A stretch of DNA of 64,000 nucleotides, from the NCBI GenBank assembly GCA_030063045.1, contig JAQSEB010000150.1, positions 620,001 to 684,000 on the forward strand, written 5' to 3'. The translations under genes and the position numbers were made by a program. The stretch is from Pratylenchus scribneri. Its lineage: Eukaryota; Nematoda; Chromadorea; Rhabditida; Pratylenchidae. The notes under the pieces were generated by a model that was given only the letters and a program-made list of their open reading frames with translations, was not told the origin of the DNA and did not search any database. This document shows positions 1-12,485 of the stretch, in pieces; within the stretch, counting starts at the first letter, position 1; each line of letters starts with the position of its first letter.

Positions 1-330
1 TTGTAATAATTTTGTTATTTTTTAACAATGTAAGACTCATTTTAAAATTAAATTGTTCATGTCAATGATTGGAAAGATATATAAGCCTTTAATAAGACGT
101 TTGATTTCAATATTTTTTTCTTGTAATATTTATGTGTTATTTCTTGTTAAATATTATTATAAAATTAATGAAAAAAATATCCAAGCTTTTAAATATTAAA
201 TTCATTTTAAAATCATTTTTGATAAATATTTTTGTATTATTTTTGATTTTATTTATAATTTTCTATATTTATTTTGATTATTTTCGAAATAAACATTTTT
301 TCTATAATTTTTTATTTCAATTTTTAACTT
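1..330. other. AT-rich lead-in without recognisable gene
   Basis: Low-complexity A+T-rich sequence. Short open frames are present but are of the length and Phe/Ile/Lys/Asn composition expected by chance. Nothing supported is seen. Confidence 0.6.
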
Positions 331-423
331 TAATTAGCGAAGACAATCGTGTTCTTGACAAACACGTTCCGAATTTGATTGGTCGGGCATCTTTTTTAAT
401 GGACTGTTTTTTTAAGGGAATTA
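331..423. repeat. Left copy of a 93-bp direct repeat flanking the first pol III-box element
   Basis: This segment begins taattagcgaagacaatcg and ends tttaagggaatta. It recurs at 1105-1197 with a single difference (g at 366, t at 1140). The two copies bracket the element at 429-1104. The repeat is less AT-rich than its surroundings and is not found beside the second copy of the element at 46.5 kb, so it belongs to the host site or a local duplication, not to the element. Confidence 0.9.
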
Positions 424-428
424 AGAAA

Positions 429-1104
429 GAACCAGCGGGCGAGCCCGCTGGTTCTTAAGGGGTGACGGAAGGAATAAGTGGAACGGTAGAAAGAAAGCGC
501 TAACGCGCTTTAAAAGATTTCTAGAAGGGTTATATTTCACAATTAGAATTCATTCCCCAATTATATGATCAAAATTCAACTCGCGCAGAACCGGTTTAAA
601 TCTTTGAACCGGTTTAATTTTCAAAATAAACCTCAAATTTGTGATCCCCATCATCGAAAACCTCTAAAAAAATTATTGGCCCTTGGTGGGATTCGAACCC
701 GCGACCTCCCTCCCCATCTAACCATCTTCGCCAATCGGCCATGAAGGGAAAAATGCCGAGGTACCAATTTTTGCCGGCTTCCACAGCCCTGTGTTTTGAA
801 GATAGACCCCATAAACCATATATCATTTTGTAGCTAAGACTCTAACTTAAAATCCTAGGATAACAATGGGTATCGAAAAATCAAAAGGAAAAAAGTTTTA
901 CCTGAGCAAACCGAAAAAGTTCAATTTTTTAAACCGGTTTTTGGCTAATATCTCGAAGCCACTTTAAGTTTTTGAAAAAGTTGGAATTTTCTGGTATATG
1001 CCATCGATATAGGTAACTTTTCAGAAAAGATGGCTAAAAGTGGCTGGCTAGATTTTCGCCAACTTGAAATAATTAACGAATTTCAAATTTTTTATATAAA
1101 TATA
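429..1104 (-). mobile_element. SINE-like element with tRNA-like boxes, copy 1
   Basis: About 680 bp closely matching 46527-47208 over its whole length, with scattered substitutions. It opens with a perfect 13-bp inverted repeat (429-456, AGAACCAGCGGGC and its complement, 2-nt loop), then a second hairpin (AAAGCGC/GCGCTTT near 496-513). It carries three AACCGGTT-type palindromes near 590-620 and 940. A block reading as a tRNA-like promoter lies on the minus strand at 674-742. No open frame of note is present, so it must be non-autonomous if mobile. Similarity to copy 2 stops at the AT-rich tail near 1097-1104. SINE-like is an inference from the pol III boxes; no poly-A tail or short target duplication is visible. 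Confidence 0.7.
674..742 (-). promoter_or_regulatory. tRNA-like internal pol III promoter (A and B boxes)
   Basis: On the minus strand a near-consensus B box (GGGTTCGAATCCC, about 688-700) is preceded by an A-box-like stretch (TGGCCGATTGGCGAAGATGG, about 722-741). The ends TGGCC and GGCCA could pair as a short acceptor-like stem. The anticodon region is not convincing, so this reads as a tRNA relic, not a working tRNA gene. Confidence 0.55.
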
Positions 1105-1197
1105 TAATTAGCGAAGACAATCGTGTTCTTGACAAACACTTTCCGAATTTGATTGGTCGGGCATCTTTTTTAATGGACTGTTTTTTTAAGGGAATTA
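1105..1197. repeat. Right copy of the 93-bp direct repeat
   Basis: It matches 331-423 at 92 of 93 positions and starts directly after the AT-rich tail of the element at 429-1104. Confidence 0.9.
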
Positions 1198-4100
1198 ATT
1201 AAAAATCAAAAATTCTGGTAAATAAAATAAAATATGGAGGGTAGTAAATGGGTGAATCAATAATTCTATTTGATAAATTTATTTATTTATAATTAAGGAT
1301 TTTAAATCAAAATTAATAGTTTTCGAAATAATTTTATTTCAAATGGCAATGAAATATTAATAATTTATTTTAAAATATAATTATAAATTTTATTTATAAT
1401 TAAATTATTTCATTTTTTTATTTGCATTAAAATAAATTATTATTTTTTCCAATTATTCTTAGGAATATTTTCATATTATTATACTTATTAAAAATTCTTT
1501 TAATTAAAATCGCATCAATTTTTATTTTAAATTCATTTAATTGTTTGCTTTTTTTTGATTAATAATTAAAATATTTTGTTTCATATAGTCCATATTTTAT
1601 TTTTAAAATATGCTTTTTTATATGAGAGCCATAAATTGAATTGCGGAGTTGTGTTGAGAGCGGTTGCGCAGTCATGATGAATTTGGATCATGATTATTAA
1701 ATTGTCTTTGTAATTGTATTATTTATTTAAAATTCATTTTACAAATTTATCAAATTAATTTTTGATTTTGAAATCAATCTCTTTGATAATAATAATTTGT
1801 TATTTTGTATCAATTAACTCTCCTGAATTTTATGAATTGAAAAGATAAACTATAATTCTTATAATAGAGTTTCTATTAAATATGTGATTAATTATTATTT
1901 TATCAATATTTTTATCAAGGATTTCTGAGAGCACATTTATCCACATTGCCATCCATAGCATATATTTATATAAAAATCAGATGTAATGAAATAATATATG
2001 TTTATGAGAAATTATAATATTATATAATACAAATTTTATCCTTTTATTAATTTCTTTTTATGATGCATTGATTTATAGCGACTATTAAAATTTTAATTTT
2101 TGATAAATTTGTATTATAAAATTTAAGATATTTTGACAATTTTGACTCAAGAAAAATACAAAATTTTATTAAATAATATTTCTTGATCAAAGTTTTCTTT
2201 TTATTTCATTGATATTATTTATAATTTTTATATAAATTTTGGTTATGTTAATTCAATTTTATGAATCAGTTAGATTATTAATTTATTGAGTTGTTACGGT
2301 TTTTTCCCTTTTATCACTAAATATAAATCCCTATTATTATCAATATATTTTTTCTTAAAAATTTAAAAATTTTCTTTCATCAAACATAAAGTTATCTCTT
2401 ATCAATTTTATTTTGAATTTGATAAAAATCATCCTGCAACAATTATAATCCATGAAAATTTTATTTCTTTCATTGTTTATTTCGCTACAAAACATATCAA
2501 TTAAGATAAAATATTTTTTGCATATTTCAAAATATTTTTTTTTAAATTTTTCAATTATAAAATTTTTGTTTATATATATTTACAGAAATAATTATTTATA
2601 GAAAGAAATTGTAATTTTAATACATTTTGCCATTAAATATAGATATAATCAGAATATTATGATTCGCTAAAATTATTTTTTTTCTGATATAATTAATTAA
2701 ATTTTTAAATTATTTTATTAAAACACCAAAAATACCACTAATGTAAAAAATTTAAATAGGGTATTTATAATTACAAAAAAAATGAATAAGCGAAATGACT
2801 TGGAGTTGAATAAGGTTAATTCTAATTTTAAATAAAATTCTAATATCATTTGTATTTTATTATAATTTAGTTCATATTAAATAAATAAATAATTAAAATT
2901 ATGAAAAACCATTAAAAAGGAAAATTAATAATCAAATTAATTCCGATAAGCCTTGATTTTTTAGAATTCTTATTACACTTAAAATAATTTAAAATTTTTA
3001 CCTATTGTTATAACATAAATTTCTAGTAGATTATTACATATAATTGTTTCTGGAATTATTGGTCTTTTATTTATAGTATATTTTTCCATTCATTGAAATT
3101 TCTTTTTAAATTTAAAATTTTATTTAATTATTCTATATGATGGCTTTTTTACACTTTTTATTTTTTTGTTTTTGATCAGTTTTTATTTTATTCATTTAAC
3201 ACAACTGATTCTCAATTCTGCTAAACCGGTTGAAATTGAAGAATTCAACGACAATAAAGTGAATTTTTTATGAATAAATTTTTTTTTAATTATTCTATGA
3301 AATTGAAAAAGTCACCTATCATTTCATTTATAAGTTCAATGAATTCGCCTGATGAAGAGATTACTTTAATACTCAAATCATACAATAATTATTTTTAAAT
3401 TTTTATCATTTTTTTTTCACAATTTTTTAATTTCAATATTTATAATGAATTCAAAAAATTTTTTCATTTTACTAAGGAAGATCATTTTTATCTTATTTAA
3501 AAATTGCTTAAGCCATCAAAATTATCATTATTAGATTTCTTTCTTTCAATTTCTTATTCATTTTATCGATTAATTACCATTTATAAATTTTCTTTTCTTT
3601 AGTTTGATTATTTTAATAGATATTTTTAAATAAATATCTTCATTGAAAAAATATTATTTAATTTAATTAAAATAAAAAATCAAACTAAATGTCACCAAAT
3701 AAAATAAAGCCAGTCATTAATATGGTATAATAATTAATCAAAATAAATAATATCAAAACTATAATATTTGTTTCAATTTGGCTGAAAAATTATAAAAAAA
3801 ATTTTCTAATTTTAAAAAATAATTAATTTTTATTTTTTTTTAAATTTATTTAAGTGCTCTCATTTTTGTTTAAATTTTTTATTTATTAAATAATATATAA
3901 GTCAATAAAATTTATAAAATTTTTTATTAATTTATTTTTATAATTTAATTTTTTTTTAAATGTTCGATTATTTATTTTTAAAAATAAATCTTTTTTAAGA
4001 AAATGATTGAACAGGTAAGTTTATTTAATGATATTGTTTAGATCATGAATGAAAATATTAACCATATTGATCCAATTCGGGGTAGGGAGTGATTTTGCTG

Positions 4101-7100
4101 CCAAAAAAAGAACCCATTTTCGCATGATGATGGTTGCATTTATGACATTCGAAATGAACAATTTATTTTATTCAAAATTTTCTCTTTTTTAATTTTTAAT
4201 TCTAATTAATAATTTGAAAAGGAAAAAATTTTTTAAATTTAATTGCTGTATACTTATGAATTATTTCATTACGCTTTGATTGAACTACCTTTCTTCGAAT
4301 TTTATCGAATAGATTTAATATTTTTTATTTTGTTATAAATTTAATTCTTTAAAATCATATATTATTAATAATTGGATTTTGATAGGTATTTTAAACCTTT
4401 ATAAAATATTTTATATTGGTAATTTATAGAAGTAAAATATTTTAGGATTTAAAAATATTAATTAAATCAAAATTTTAGCAGCAATTGATATAATTTTTTT
4501 TATAACTAAAAATTGTTCATTTATCTTTAAGAAATCTTTCAAGCTTTGGAGAATAAATAATTGAGTTTCCAATTAAAAAAATCACCAATTTTATTCTTTC
4601 ATTGATTCAATCTGGTTTAATGTAAATTTTTTAAATAATTATTCGATTATTTTAAGTCTCGGTTTATATCAATATAATAAATATTTGTTGATTTTAGTTC
4701 AAAATTTTAAATAAATAATAATTAAAAATCACATAATTAATTCCAATAATTATATATTTTAAACAATCTCAAGAAGAAATTGCTGAAAGGCACCACTGTT
4801 TAAAAGCAAAACTCTATGATTAATGAAAAATTGAAATGCTAAAAAGCTAATATAAAATTACTTTTATATAATCTAATAAAATTTTTAATATATGCTTTTT
4901 TATCTAATTGTTGCGTGCAATTTATTTAGATAATTATTTGATTGATGTTTACCAGTATTAAAGAAAAGAAAATATAAAATTAATTATTGAAAATTTATTA
5001 TAAATTTTTGAAAAAATTTATTAATTTTAATTCATTTATAATGACAAATTCTGTAATCCTTTTTCGAATCTTATTTTCTTAACGGTTACCATTTCATACA
5101 TATGTTCAACATGAAAATTTATGCTCAATTCTTGGCATTCTCTGAAAATTAAACAATTTAAAATTTTTAGGTAATTTTTTTTATATTTTTAGATATGATA
5201 CTTTTGAAATTCTCTTTTTTTATAATATGGCTTACCTTATAACAATTTTGAAAGACGAATTATTATTGGAGATTCTTTTTTCGGATCTTACCTTCCAAAT
5301 TAATAAATAGTTTTTTGCAAATAAATTTCGATACAAAATTACATTTTGATGTATATATATCATCCTTCTGGCTGCTTGTATTTTAATCATAAAAATAAAC
5401 CCAGGTGTGGGTGGGTATTTTCGCATTTATAATTTTGATTAAATTTCCTTCAATTAAATTTTTTATATTAATTTATTTTTTATTAAATTTTATTAATTTT
5501 ATTAATTTCTCAATATTAACAAGATTAATTTCGTCATTAGATATTTTTTTATTATGTTTTAAAAATTTAAATTTTATTTAAAATATAAAATATTTATTTT
5601 ACATATTAAATAAAATTATTTTACTTTTTTAGATAATAAAATTTTAATAATCAAATAAACATTTTTCCAATTTTACTTATTATAAAAATTATTAATTTTT
5701 CAAAAATATTTCATTCATTCATTTATTAATTTTTTCTTCTTTTAATTCCTTACATTCATTCCAGCAATATTCCACCAGCTTTTCGTTCAGATTGAAAGTG
5801 GTTCCTTTGGCTTTTAATTATTAAAATGCAACTTGAAAATAGCCTGTTGTTTTGGGGATCAATTTTCATACAAAATTTTTAAATTTTATTTTATAACCAT
5901 TTTAATTTTTCTTCCTTTATACATAAATTCATTTTTTATTTATTATATATTAAATTTATCTATACAATTCTCTTATGTGGATATTTTAAAATAAAAATTT
6001 TCAAATTTTCCATTATTTATATTATTAACAAATTAATATTTTTAAAAATTAATTTTAATTTTTTTTATTAATTTTAAAAATTAACATAAATATTTATATA
6101 TGATTCGTTTTATTTTTTTTAATATACAGAAGAAATTTTTTAATCATTAGAAACTACATATTCATGCTTATTCCATTTTAAACAAAGCGATTATTGTGGG
6201 TTGCTTTGCTGTTTAGCAAGCCCTACGTTCTAAAGAAATAAATCACAACGATTGTCTTATCAGAACCTTCGATATAAAGTCTGAATTCTTGCAATCGTCT
6301 ATTTTAGTATATATTTAGAAAATTATTTTAATAACATGTAAAAGTATTCATTTTTAGGGAAAATCTTTTTTTAATTTCCTTCAAAATTTCTTGGCCATGG
6401 CTAATGAATCTAATTTTTGCGGTTTTTTTATTGACTTTTGGCATTTTAATAATTTTATTTTTCTGAATTATTCCCTTCTCTATATTTAAATTGGAAATAT
6501 TCTATAAATTAAAAATGATTGAGATTATTATTATGAATTAATTAAATATAAATCTTATAATATAATATTATACTTCATACTTATTTTTAAAATATTTTAT
6601 ATAAATTCTTTTTATTTAAAATAACTTAATTTTTGTGGTGATTAATTTAATAATTGAATACATTCATTTATAAATTATATAAATTTGATTTTTTCCTTTT
6701 CATACTAATATGGTTGGAATTTGATTTTTATCTTATTTTTTTCATTTATTATCAAAAATTTTTAATTTTTAGAGGTATGAAAGATTGATATTTTGAAAAT
6801 AATTTTTTTTATTTTCTGTTTAACAAACAAGATGTTAATATTTTTTTGGCAAGCCTTGTAAAAATTTTCTACTTATTTTTCCTATGCGGCGCTTTTATTT
6901 TTAGTTCCATCTCCAAAAATTAGTCTAGTCAACTCCATTGTTGTTGTCTAATGCTTCAATGATAATAACGAGGTCATAACATATTGAATTATAAATTGAT
7001 ACAAAGAACATTCAATTCTATATATTGGCTTAATTATTATGGTTATTCCAGTATTGTATTTTAAAAAAAGTTATTAGTAATTTAACAAAAGAATTAAATT

Positions 7101-8610
7101 TTTTATTATCCATTTAATTTATTTTCATATTTCTTACATTGTTTTTTAATAGTAATACATTAATTATGTTGGAATTTTTTGTATCAAATAATTAATACTA
7201 AATAAAATTATAGGTGTTAAAAATTAATTTTGTCAAATATAATTTATCATGACACTTCAAGAGCCACGAAATAATGTTACAAAATTAATTATTATTTTGA
7301 TTTTTTGATTTTTTTTTGACTTTTTAAAATAAAAGATTTTTATTTACACATTCGATATTTACCACGGTTTTGATTCAATCCACCACGGCCAAGACAACTT
7401 CAAATGAGAATTATTTTATTCTAAAATTTTCTAATAATTATTATCCTAAAAAATAATTTAAATTAGGATTATTTTCATTTATAAGTTTTATATTCAAAAT
7501 GATCAAAAATAAATTGAAATTAATATATAGAAAATATTTATTTTATATAAATTTGCAAATTATGTATATTATATCCAAAAATTCCAGTTTATTATATGTA
7601 ATTTTATTTCAAAAAATTAAAAGTGCTAAATTGAAGCGGATTTAATAATGAATATATCCTGAAATGACTTTACTAAAATATTATTAGATGGAATTAATTT
7701 AAAAATAATAAAAAAATTTCTATTGGTAAATTAATTATCACAATTGAATAAATTTATTTGTCAAACTTAAGATATTAAAAATTTACAATACTAAAAGTTA
7801 ATTTTTTACGATTTTAAACTTTTATTTGGTAACTTTTATTTGATATTTTTTTATGTATTTTTATTTATAAATAAGTAAAATATTAAACCAATAAAATTTT
7901 TTCATATTTTTAAAATTATTTTTTTGCGAATTTTATTTTTTATCAGTTAATCAGTCATTGTTTAATAAAATTTTTTAAAAAGAATTTTATAAATTGATCA
8001 TAAAATTTTTATCATCATATTTTATTTTAATTTTTATCAGCAATTTAAAAAAATATATAATGAATTATATTCCATCTTTTTCCTTCATTTTTTAGTTTTA
8101 TTTTCATTTTGAATATATAATTTAAAATTGAAATTATACTATTTAAAAGTTTTGTATGAATTCTGTTAAATTTTATGCTCAATCGAATTAAATTCTTAAA
8201 TTTTTTTGAGTAATTTCTTTTTTATTAAATTTTAATTAAATTTTTTCTATATTACGATATTTCATCGATGGAGAACATATAATAGTTGACTTTCTCTTTC
8301 AAATTTTGTAGAAATTCCACACAACTATAAATTTATAGAATTTTCTCAAACTTTTGATTTTGAAATTTGTAAATATATAGAGAAGAAGCAACTTTATAAA
8401 AGCCATAAGGTAAATTTTATTGCTGAAATCCTTAAGGCTATTTTATAATAGTACAAGAAGTCCATCTATTTATTATTAATTTAATTTCATTATATAATTT
8501 AAAAAGAATTATGGATTTTTATAAAATTTAAATTAAGTAGTTCGGTAAAAATTCTTTCCAAATAATTTTTATTTTTATTTTATTATTTTTCTTAATTAGA
8601 TAATTTCCCA
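1198..8610. other. AT-rich stretch with small GC-richer islands
   Basis: Mostly low-complexity AT DNA. GC-richer islands that might be exons lie near 1625-1700, 3180-3400, 4000-4180, 5220-5420, 5755-5875, 6180-6310, 6890-7010 and 7340-7420. Several carry splice-like sites, for example gtaagt at 4015 on plus and AAG|GTAAG at about 5299 on minus. Most are open on both strands, and I could not choose a convincing gene model, apart from the weak candidate listed at 6328-6501. Confidence 0.4.
6328..6501 (-). CDS. Candidate exon, Lys-rich open frame, unknown function
   Basis: A 57-codon frame opens right after an acceptor-like tttatag and runs to a TAA at 6328-6330. It contains an internal Met followed by a basic stretch (MPKVNKKTAKIRFISHGQEI) and then LKEIKKRFSLK. 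The purine-rich strand is minus, as expected of a coding strand. A possible continuation through two 37-nt GT-AG introns to a stop near 6199 keeps phase, but both donors are the weak form GTT. No family is recognised and chance remains a real alternative. Confidence 0.22.
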   Translation of the reverse strand, partial: NISNLNIEKGIIQKNKIIKMPKVNKKTAKIRFISHGQEILKEIKKRFSLKMNTFTCY

Positions 8611-9268
8611 CTTTCATCTAGGGTTGGCCCCCGGCACCCGGGGGACGATTTTCGGGGACGGGGAATTACGGGGAGGCAAGCTTCGGGGACGAGGACGGGG
8701 ATTTTCCAAACTTCGGGGACGGGGGCAAAAAATCCCGGGGACGGGGGCGGGGACCCCGAAATTTCGGGGATTTTGTAATTTTTTTTTTCATGTTTCAAAA
8801 AAAATTTTTATAATGAATTGTGTAATGAAAAAAGAAGATGATTTAACGTATAAATATAATTTTTTATGCAAGAAAATAAAGAAAAAAAGATGATTTAGTT
8901 GAGTTTTTCAAAAAAAATTCCTTAAAATTTCCCCCGAATTCCCGAACTCACAGGGAGGGGAGCGGGGAATGGCTCCCAAATTTTCGGGGACGGGGAACGG
9001 GGGCAAAAATCTCGGGGACGGGGGCGGGGACGGGGACGGGGCCGGGACGGGGGCCAACCCTACTTTCATCTATGAATATTTAATAGAATTAAAACTGAAA
9101 AATTTTTAAATTTTTTTTCCTTAGGTTGTCTCATTGCATGGCTTACTTCTTGGCTCAGATAATATTGTGTGTCAGAAAAATTATGTCTTGACAATTGATC
9201 CTTGGCTAGATTCAGCACAGATCAGCACCGCAATATTTGTTTCTGTTCTTCCTTTCGATTCTCATTAC
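8312..9268. other. GC-richer islands, possible two-exon frame interrupted by a hAT-type element
   Basis: On plus, 8312-8409 (acceptor tttgtag, donor AAG|gtaaat) and 9125-9268 (acceptor ttccttag) join in phase to give about 80 residues ending VSVLPFDSHY. The intron would contain the hAT-type element at 8619-9062. The second island is equally open on minus, where KDQLSRHNFSDTQYYLSQE lies between an acceptor TAG and a donor gtaagc. The strand is therefore undecided. The island at 9125-9268 is clearly GC-richer than its flanks, and its plus-strand frame ends exactly where the element at 9269 begins. Confidence 0.22.
8619..9062. mobile_element. Non-autonomous hAT-type element rich in GGGGACG repeats
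   Basis: A 444-bp unit with terminal inverted repeats (left TAGGGTTGGCCCCCG, right complement ending CCAACCCTA). It is flanked by the perfect 8-bp direct repeat CTTTCATC (8611-8618 and 9063-9070). An 8-bp duplication and this end structure are the hallmarks of the hAT superfamily. Both subterminal blocks (about 8640-8765 and 8940-9055) are arrays of CGGGGAC with all G-runs on the plus strand, separated by an AT-rich core. There is no transposase frame. Confidence 0.85.
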
Positions 9269-9925
9269 TAGAGCACGGAATTTTATTGACGAAAAATCCC
9301 AAAATATTGATGAAAATATTGATTTAAAAATCGCAAAATATTGACGAAAATGGCAAAAAATAGGCAAAATATTGATGAAATATTGAAGAAAATTTTTTAA
9401 AAAACGATAAATTTTAGCAAAAAAATGTAAAATTATTTGTTTAAATATTTTCAATCTCAAATTATTAACATTTTGACCTTTTTTATTCAAAAATTTTAAA
9501 ATATATTTCAAAAAAATGAAATTTTCTATTGAAATTTTTAAAAATGCCAAAAATCTATTTTATGATTAATTTTTTTGTTCTAAAATTCTAAAATTAATTT
9601 TTTCACAATTTTTTCAAAAATGTTGAAAAATTTTTTTGAAAAATTTTCAAAATTTTATAAAAAAATTTTCAATTTTTTACAAAAAAAAAACTAAAAAATT
9701 TATTGAAAATCTTCAAAAATCTTAAAAATATTGATCAAAATGCCAAAAAATGGCAAAATATTGACATAAATATTGACGGTCAAAAAATGGCAAAATATTG
9801 ATGAATATTGACAAAAAAGTCCACGAAAATCATCAAAAACATTGATAAAAACATGTTTTACGTTGGTTTGAAGCTATTTTAAGATAGCAAACAAAATATT
9901 GATATCAATAAAAATCCGTGCTCTA
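9269..9925. mobile_element. Second non-autonomous hAT-type element
   Basis: A 657-bp unit with 21-bp terminal inverted repeats starting TAGAGCACGGAATTTTATTGA on the left. The right end is its complement with one mismatch. The flanks CTCATTAC (9261-9268) and CTAATTAC (9926-9933) agree at 7 of 8 positions, fitting a slightly decayed 8-bp hAT target duplication. The interior repeats the motif aaaatattgacgaaaat many times and has no transposase frame. Its end sequence differs from the neighbouring element, so it is a separate family. Confidence 0.8.
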
Positions 9926-9933
9926 CTAATTAC

Positions 9934-12292
9934 AATTAAGATAAATTTTATTCTAATTAAACTATTTTTTGCTCATTATGTAAAAAATTTAAATGCTTTT
10001 ATATTTTTTCTATTTCATTATTTGATTTATTTTTTTTGTTTAATTTATTATATTTTTGAGAATTTAATCAATAAATAAATTTATATTTTTTACAACATAT
10101 TTATTACGCACTTCAGGCAATTGCAAAATATGTCGTCGCAAAATTATCTTTGAAAAATATTAGAGATTTTCTGCAAAATTTTCCAAAGAGATTCTATTTA
10201 AAAATTTACTATTTTAATATATTTTAATTTAAATTGATATGATAGATTTTCTTTTTAGTTTTGATTTTATTGAGTCATTTTTTTAAGGCGATTATATGGA
10301 TGATCATTGAATCATATCAGAAATAATAAAAATATTTTACTCTAAATATTTTTATATTTAATTAATTAATAAAATAATATTTATGGGAAGAAATAAAAGA
10401 TTTTATTATTTTTTTAAAATTTATTTTTATTTCTTTAAAAATTAAAATTATTTTAGACATAAACTTAAATCTTTGATTGATTTTTCAATAGTGTTATTTC
10501 AAATTTTAAATATTAAAATTGTAATTTTTTCCTACTTAATTTTAATGAATGTTTAATATATTATCGTTTTCCAAATACATGTATTTTCAAAATTTACTAT
10601 ATGATAATATTTTTAATTTAATAAGTAGTAATTTTAATCATAAAATCTATTTTGTTAATTGAAATTATAATTAAAATATTTTATTAACTTTTATTATCAT
10701 TCTGTTATAAATATTTTTAAATAATAAAAATTTTTTAAAATTATTTTTGCTAAATTATAACGAATTTATTATATTTAAAATCAATTATAATTTATTAAAA
10801 TTATAAAATAAATTAACATATTCTATAGATATATTTAAAATTAAGTGAATATTTTTATTATAATTTTAAGTTTTTATTATATTACTATTTATTCTTCCAT
10901 TAAAATTTTTATTTTTCTTTATTATATTAAAAGTTGCGGATTTATTTATCTTAGTAATCATATCATATCATATTAATTTTCAAACTATATTATTTATAAA
11001 TATTTTTAACGTAATTTATTTTATTTATTTTTTCTTTATTCCATTTATTGTCCGAACTTTCTTCTTTTCTTCAGATGCTTCATTAATATTTTTATGAATA
11101 GAAAATAATTCCAAAATATCAATGTATCCGTGATTTATGGTGGTATGGTGGTATTTTTATTTCAAAATTTATTGCAAAAGTTGATCTTCTAGATTACTAA
11201 GATGGCTTTTACAATTTATAGTTGCAAATTATTAAAAATATTTTTAATAATAATTAATACATGCAAGATATTTTTTCAAATAAATCATTTTTTGTTATTA
11301 AAAAAGGGCTTATTTGCAAAGCTTTAAACTTTTAAAATTTATATTTTTAATCTTTAATTTAAATGTTATATATAAATTTCCTATTAAAATTTTTTTGTAA
11401 AACAATATTAATGAATTTTAAAAAAATTATTTAAAAAATTTTCAAAAATTATGACATTTATTTTTTTTATTTAACATTTTGTCAATTTATTAAATTTTAA
11501 TATTTAAATAATATTTTTCCATGATTCCGTAAATTATCTTAATCATTGTAATAAAATTTCTAGGTTTCATATGCAAATTTTATAAAATTATATTTTATAT
11601 AATTTCTCATAATTTTATTTTTTCTACTAATATTAATATAATTATTTAAATATAACATTCCAGCTGATGCCAATTTATTTTTTAAAATTTAAATGATATA
11701 TAACAAGAAATATTTTTTTTCAATCAATTATATAGTAAAAAAAGTAGATATTTTCTTATTATGAAAGCCGAATTCAAATTGTTTTAAAAAACAATTTATT
11801 CCTTTATAATCATAAATAATATTTACTTCCACACAAACTCAATTGCCTCATAAGCATTCAATTCTGCACATTAAATTTTCCCCAAATTTTCCTGGGACCT
11901 TTTTCTTTGCCAAAAAATTCATATATTATATAGTTAAATTTTTTTTATAATATATCATTAAAATTTTTATGAAAAACAATTCATTTTCCAAATATTAATA
12001 TCTAGTAATAAAATTTTAAATAATTCATTCCTAATAATCTCTAATTAATGCATTTGTTTATAATCATTAAATTTTATGTTTATAATTTTTCATTTAATTA
12101 TTTTATTTAATTGTTATTTTTCTAGAAAATTTAAAAAAGAAATAACAAAATTCAAATTTAAAGTAATAGAGATTTTTTAAATTAAAATTCAATGAATAAA
12201 ATTTATTATTAATGAGAATATAAATATGAAATTAATATTATTTTGAATTGAAATATGTCGAATAAATAGGAGTCTGCCTTCTAAAAGTCAAA
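9934..12292. other. AT-rich stretch with few islands
   Basis: Low-complexity AT DNA. A plus-strand island at 10117-10227 follows the acceptor cacttcag and stays open for 36 codons (begins AIAKYVVAKLSLKNIRDFLQ). Another island is at 11760-11900, open in several frames. The island at 11025-11156 is listed separately. Confidence 0.4.
11025..11156 (-). CDS. Candidate terminal exon, unknown function
   Basis: A 43-codon minus-strand frame ends at TAA 11025-11027. It contains INHGYIDILELFSIHKN followed by an acidic-basic tail (NEASEEKKKVRTINGIKKK). The strand is purine-rich and uses His, Gly, Asp and Glu more than chance AT frames do. No acceptor close to its start is obvious and no family is recognised. 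It could equally be a decayed fragment. Confidence 0.25.
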   Translation of the reverse strand, partial: KYHHTTINHGYIDILELFSIHKNINEASEEKKKVRTINGIKKK

Positions 12293-12485
12293 ATGTGTGA
12301 AATGAGTTTAAACAATCAAGATAATCCGAATATCATCAAGGTATATTAAATAAAAATATTTATTTTTAAAGAATTAATAATAGAATATTGTGAATATGAT
12401 GAATAACGGAAAACTTGGCGAATTGTCACCCGACATGAATGAGTTATTAAAAATTCATTTCAAAAATATATTTTTACTTAAATAA
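12293..12485 (+). CDS. Candidate two-exon small gene
   Basis: Exon 1 (12293-12340) starts at ATG and reads MCEMSLNNQDNPNIIK up to the donor AAG|gtatatt. A 43-nt intron (12341-12383, acceptor taataatag) follows. Exon 2 (12384-12485) continues in phase 0 as NIVNMMNNGKLGELSPDMNE and ends LLKIHFKNIFLLK before TAA. The predicted product is 49 residues and hydrophilic except for the C terminus. Intron length matches those in the Helitron gene. No signal peptide or known domain is recognised. An open island with a good acceptor at 12506-12553 (INWSDRDLKLWIITK) could be an alternative exon. Confidence 0.3.

Noticed and set aside
132..458. 108-codon plus-strand open frame
   Set aside because: The first two thirds are Phe/Ile/Leu-rich chance AT translation, and the end runs through the 93-bp repeat into the element hairpin. 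Not a gene.
674..742. A functional tRNA gene
   Set aside because: A and B boxes are present, but no sound anticodon arm is seen and copy 2 differs in the variable part; a tRNA-derived relic is more likely.
5755..5875. Spliced gene model in the 5.8-kb island
   Set aside because: In-phase models can be drawn on both strands (a 42-nt intron on plus, a 22-nt one on minus), so neither is supported.
8592..8893. Pro- and Gly/Arg-rich frames over the GGGGACG blocks
   Set aside because: They arise from GC-rich repeats within the hAT-type element and lack stops for compositional reasons only.
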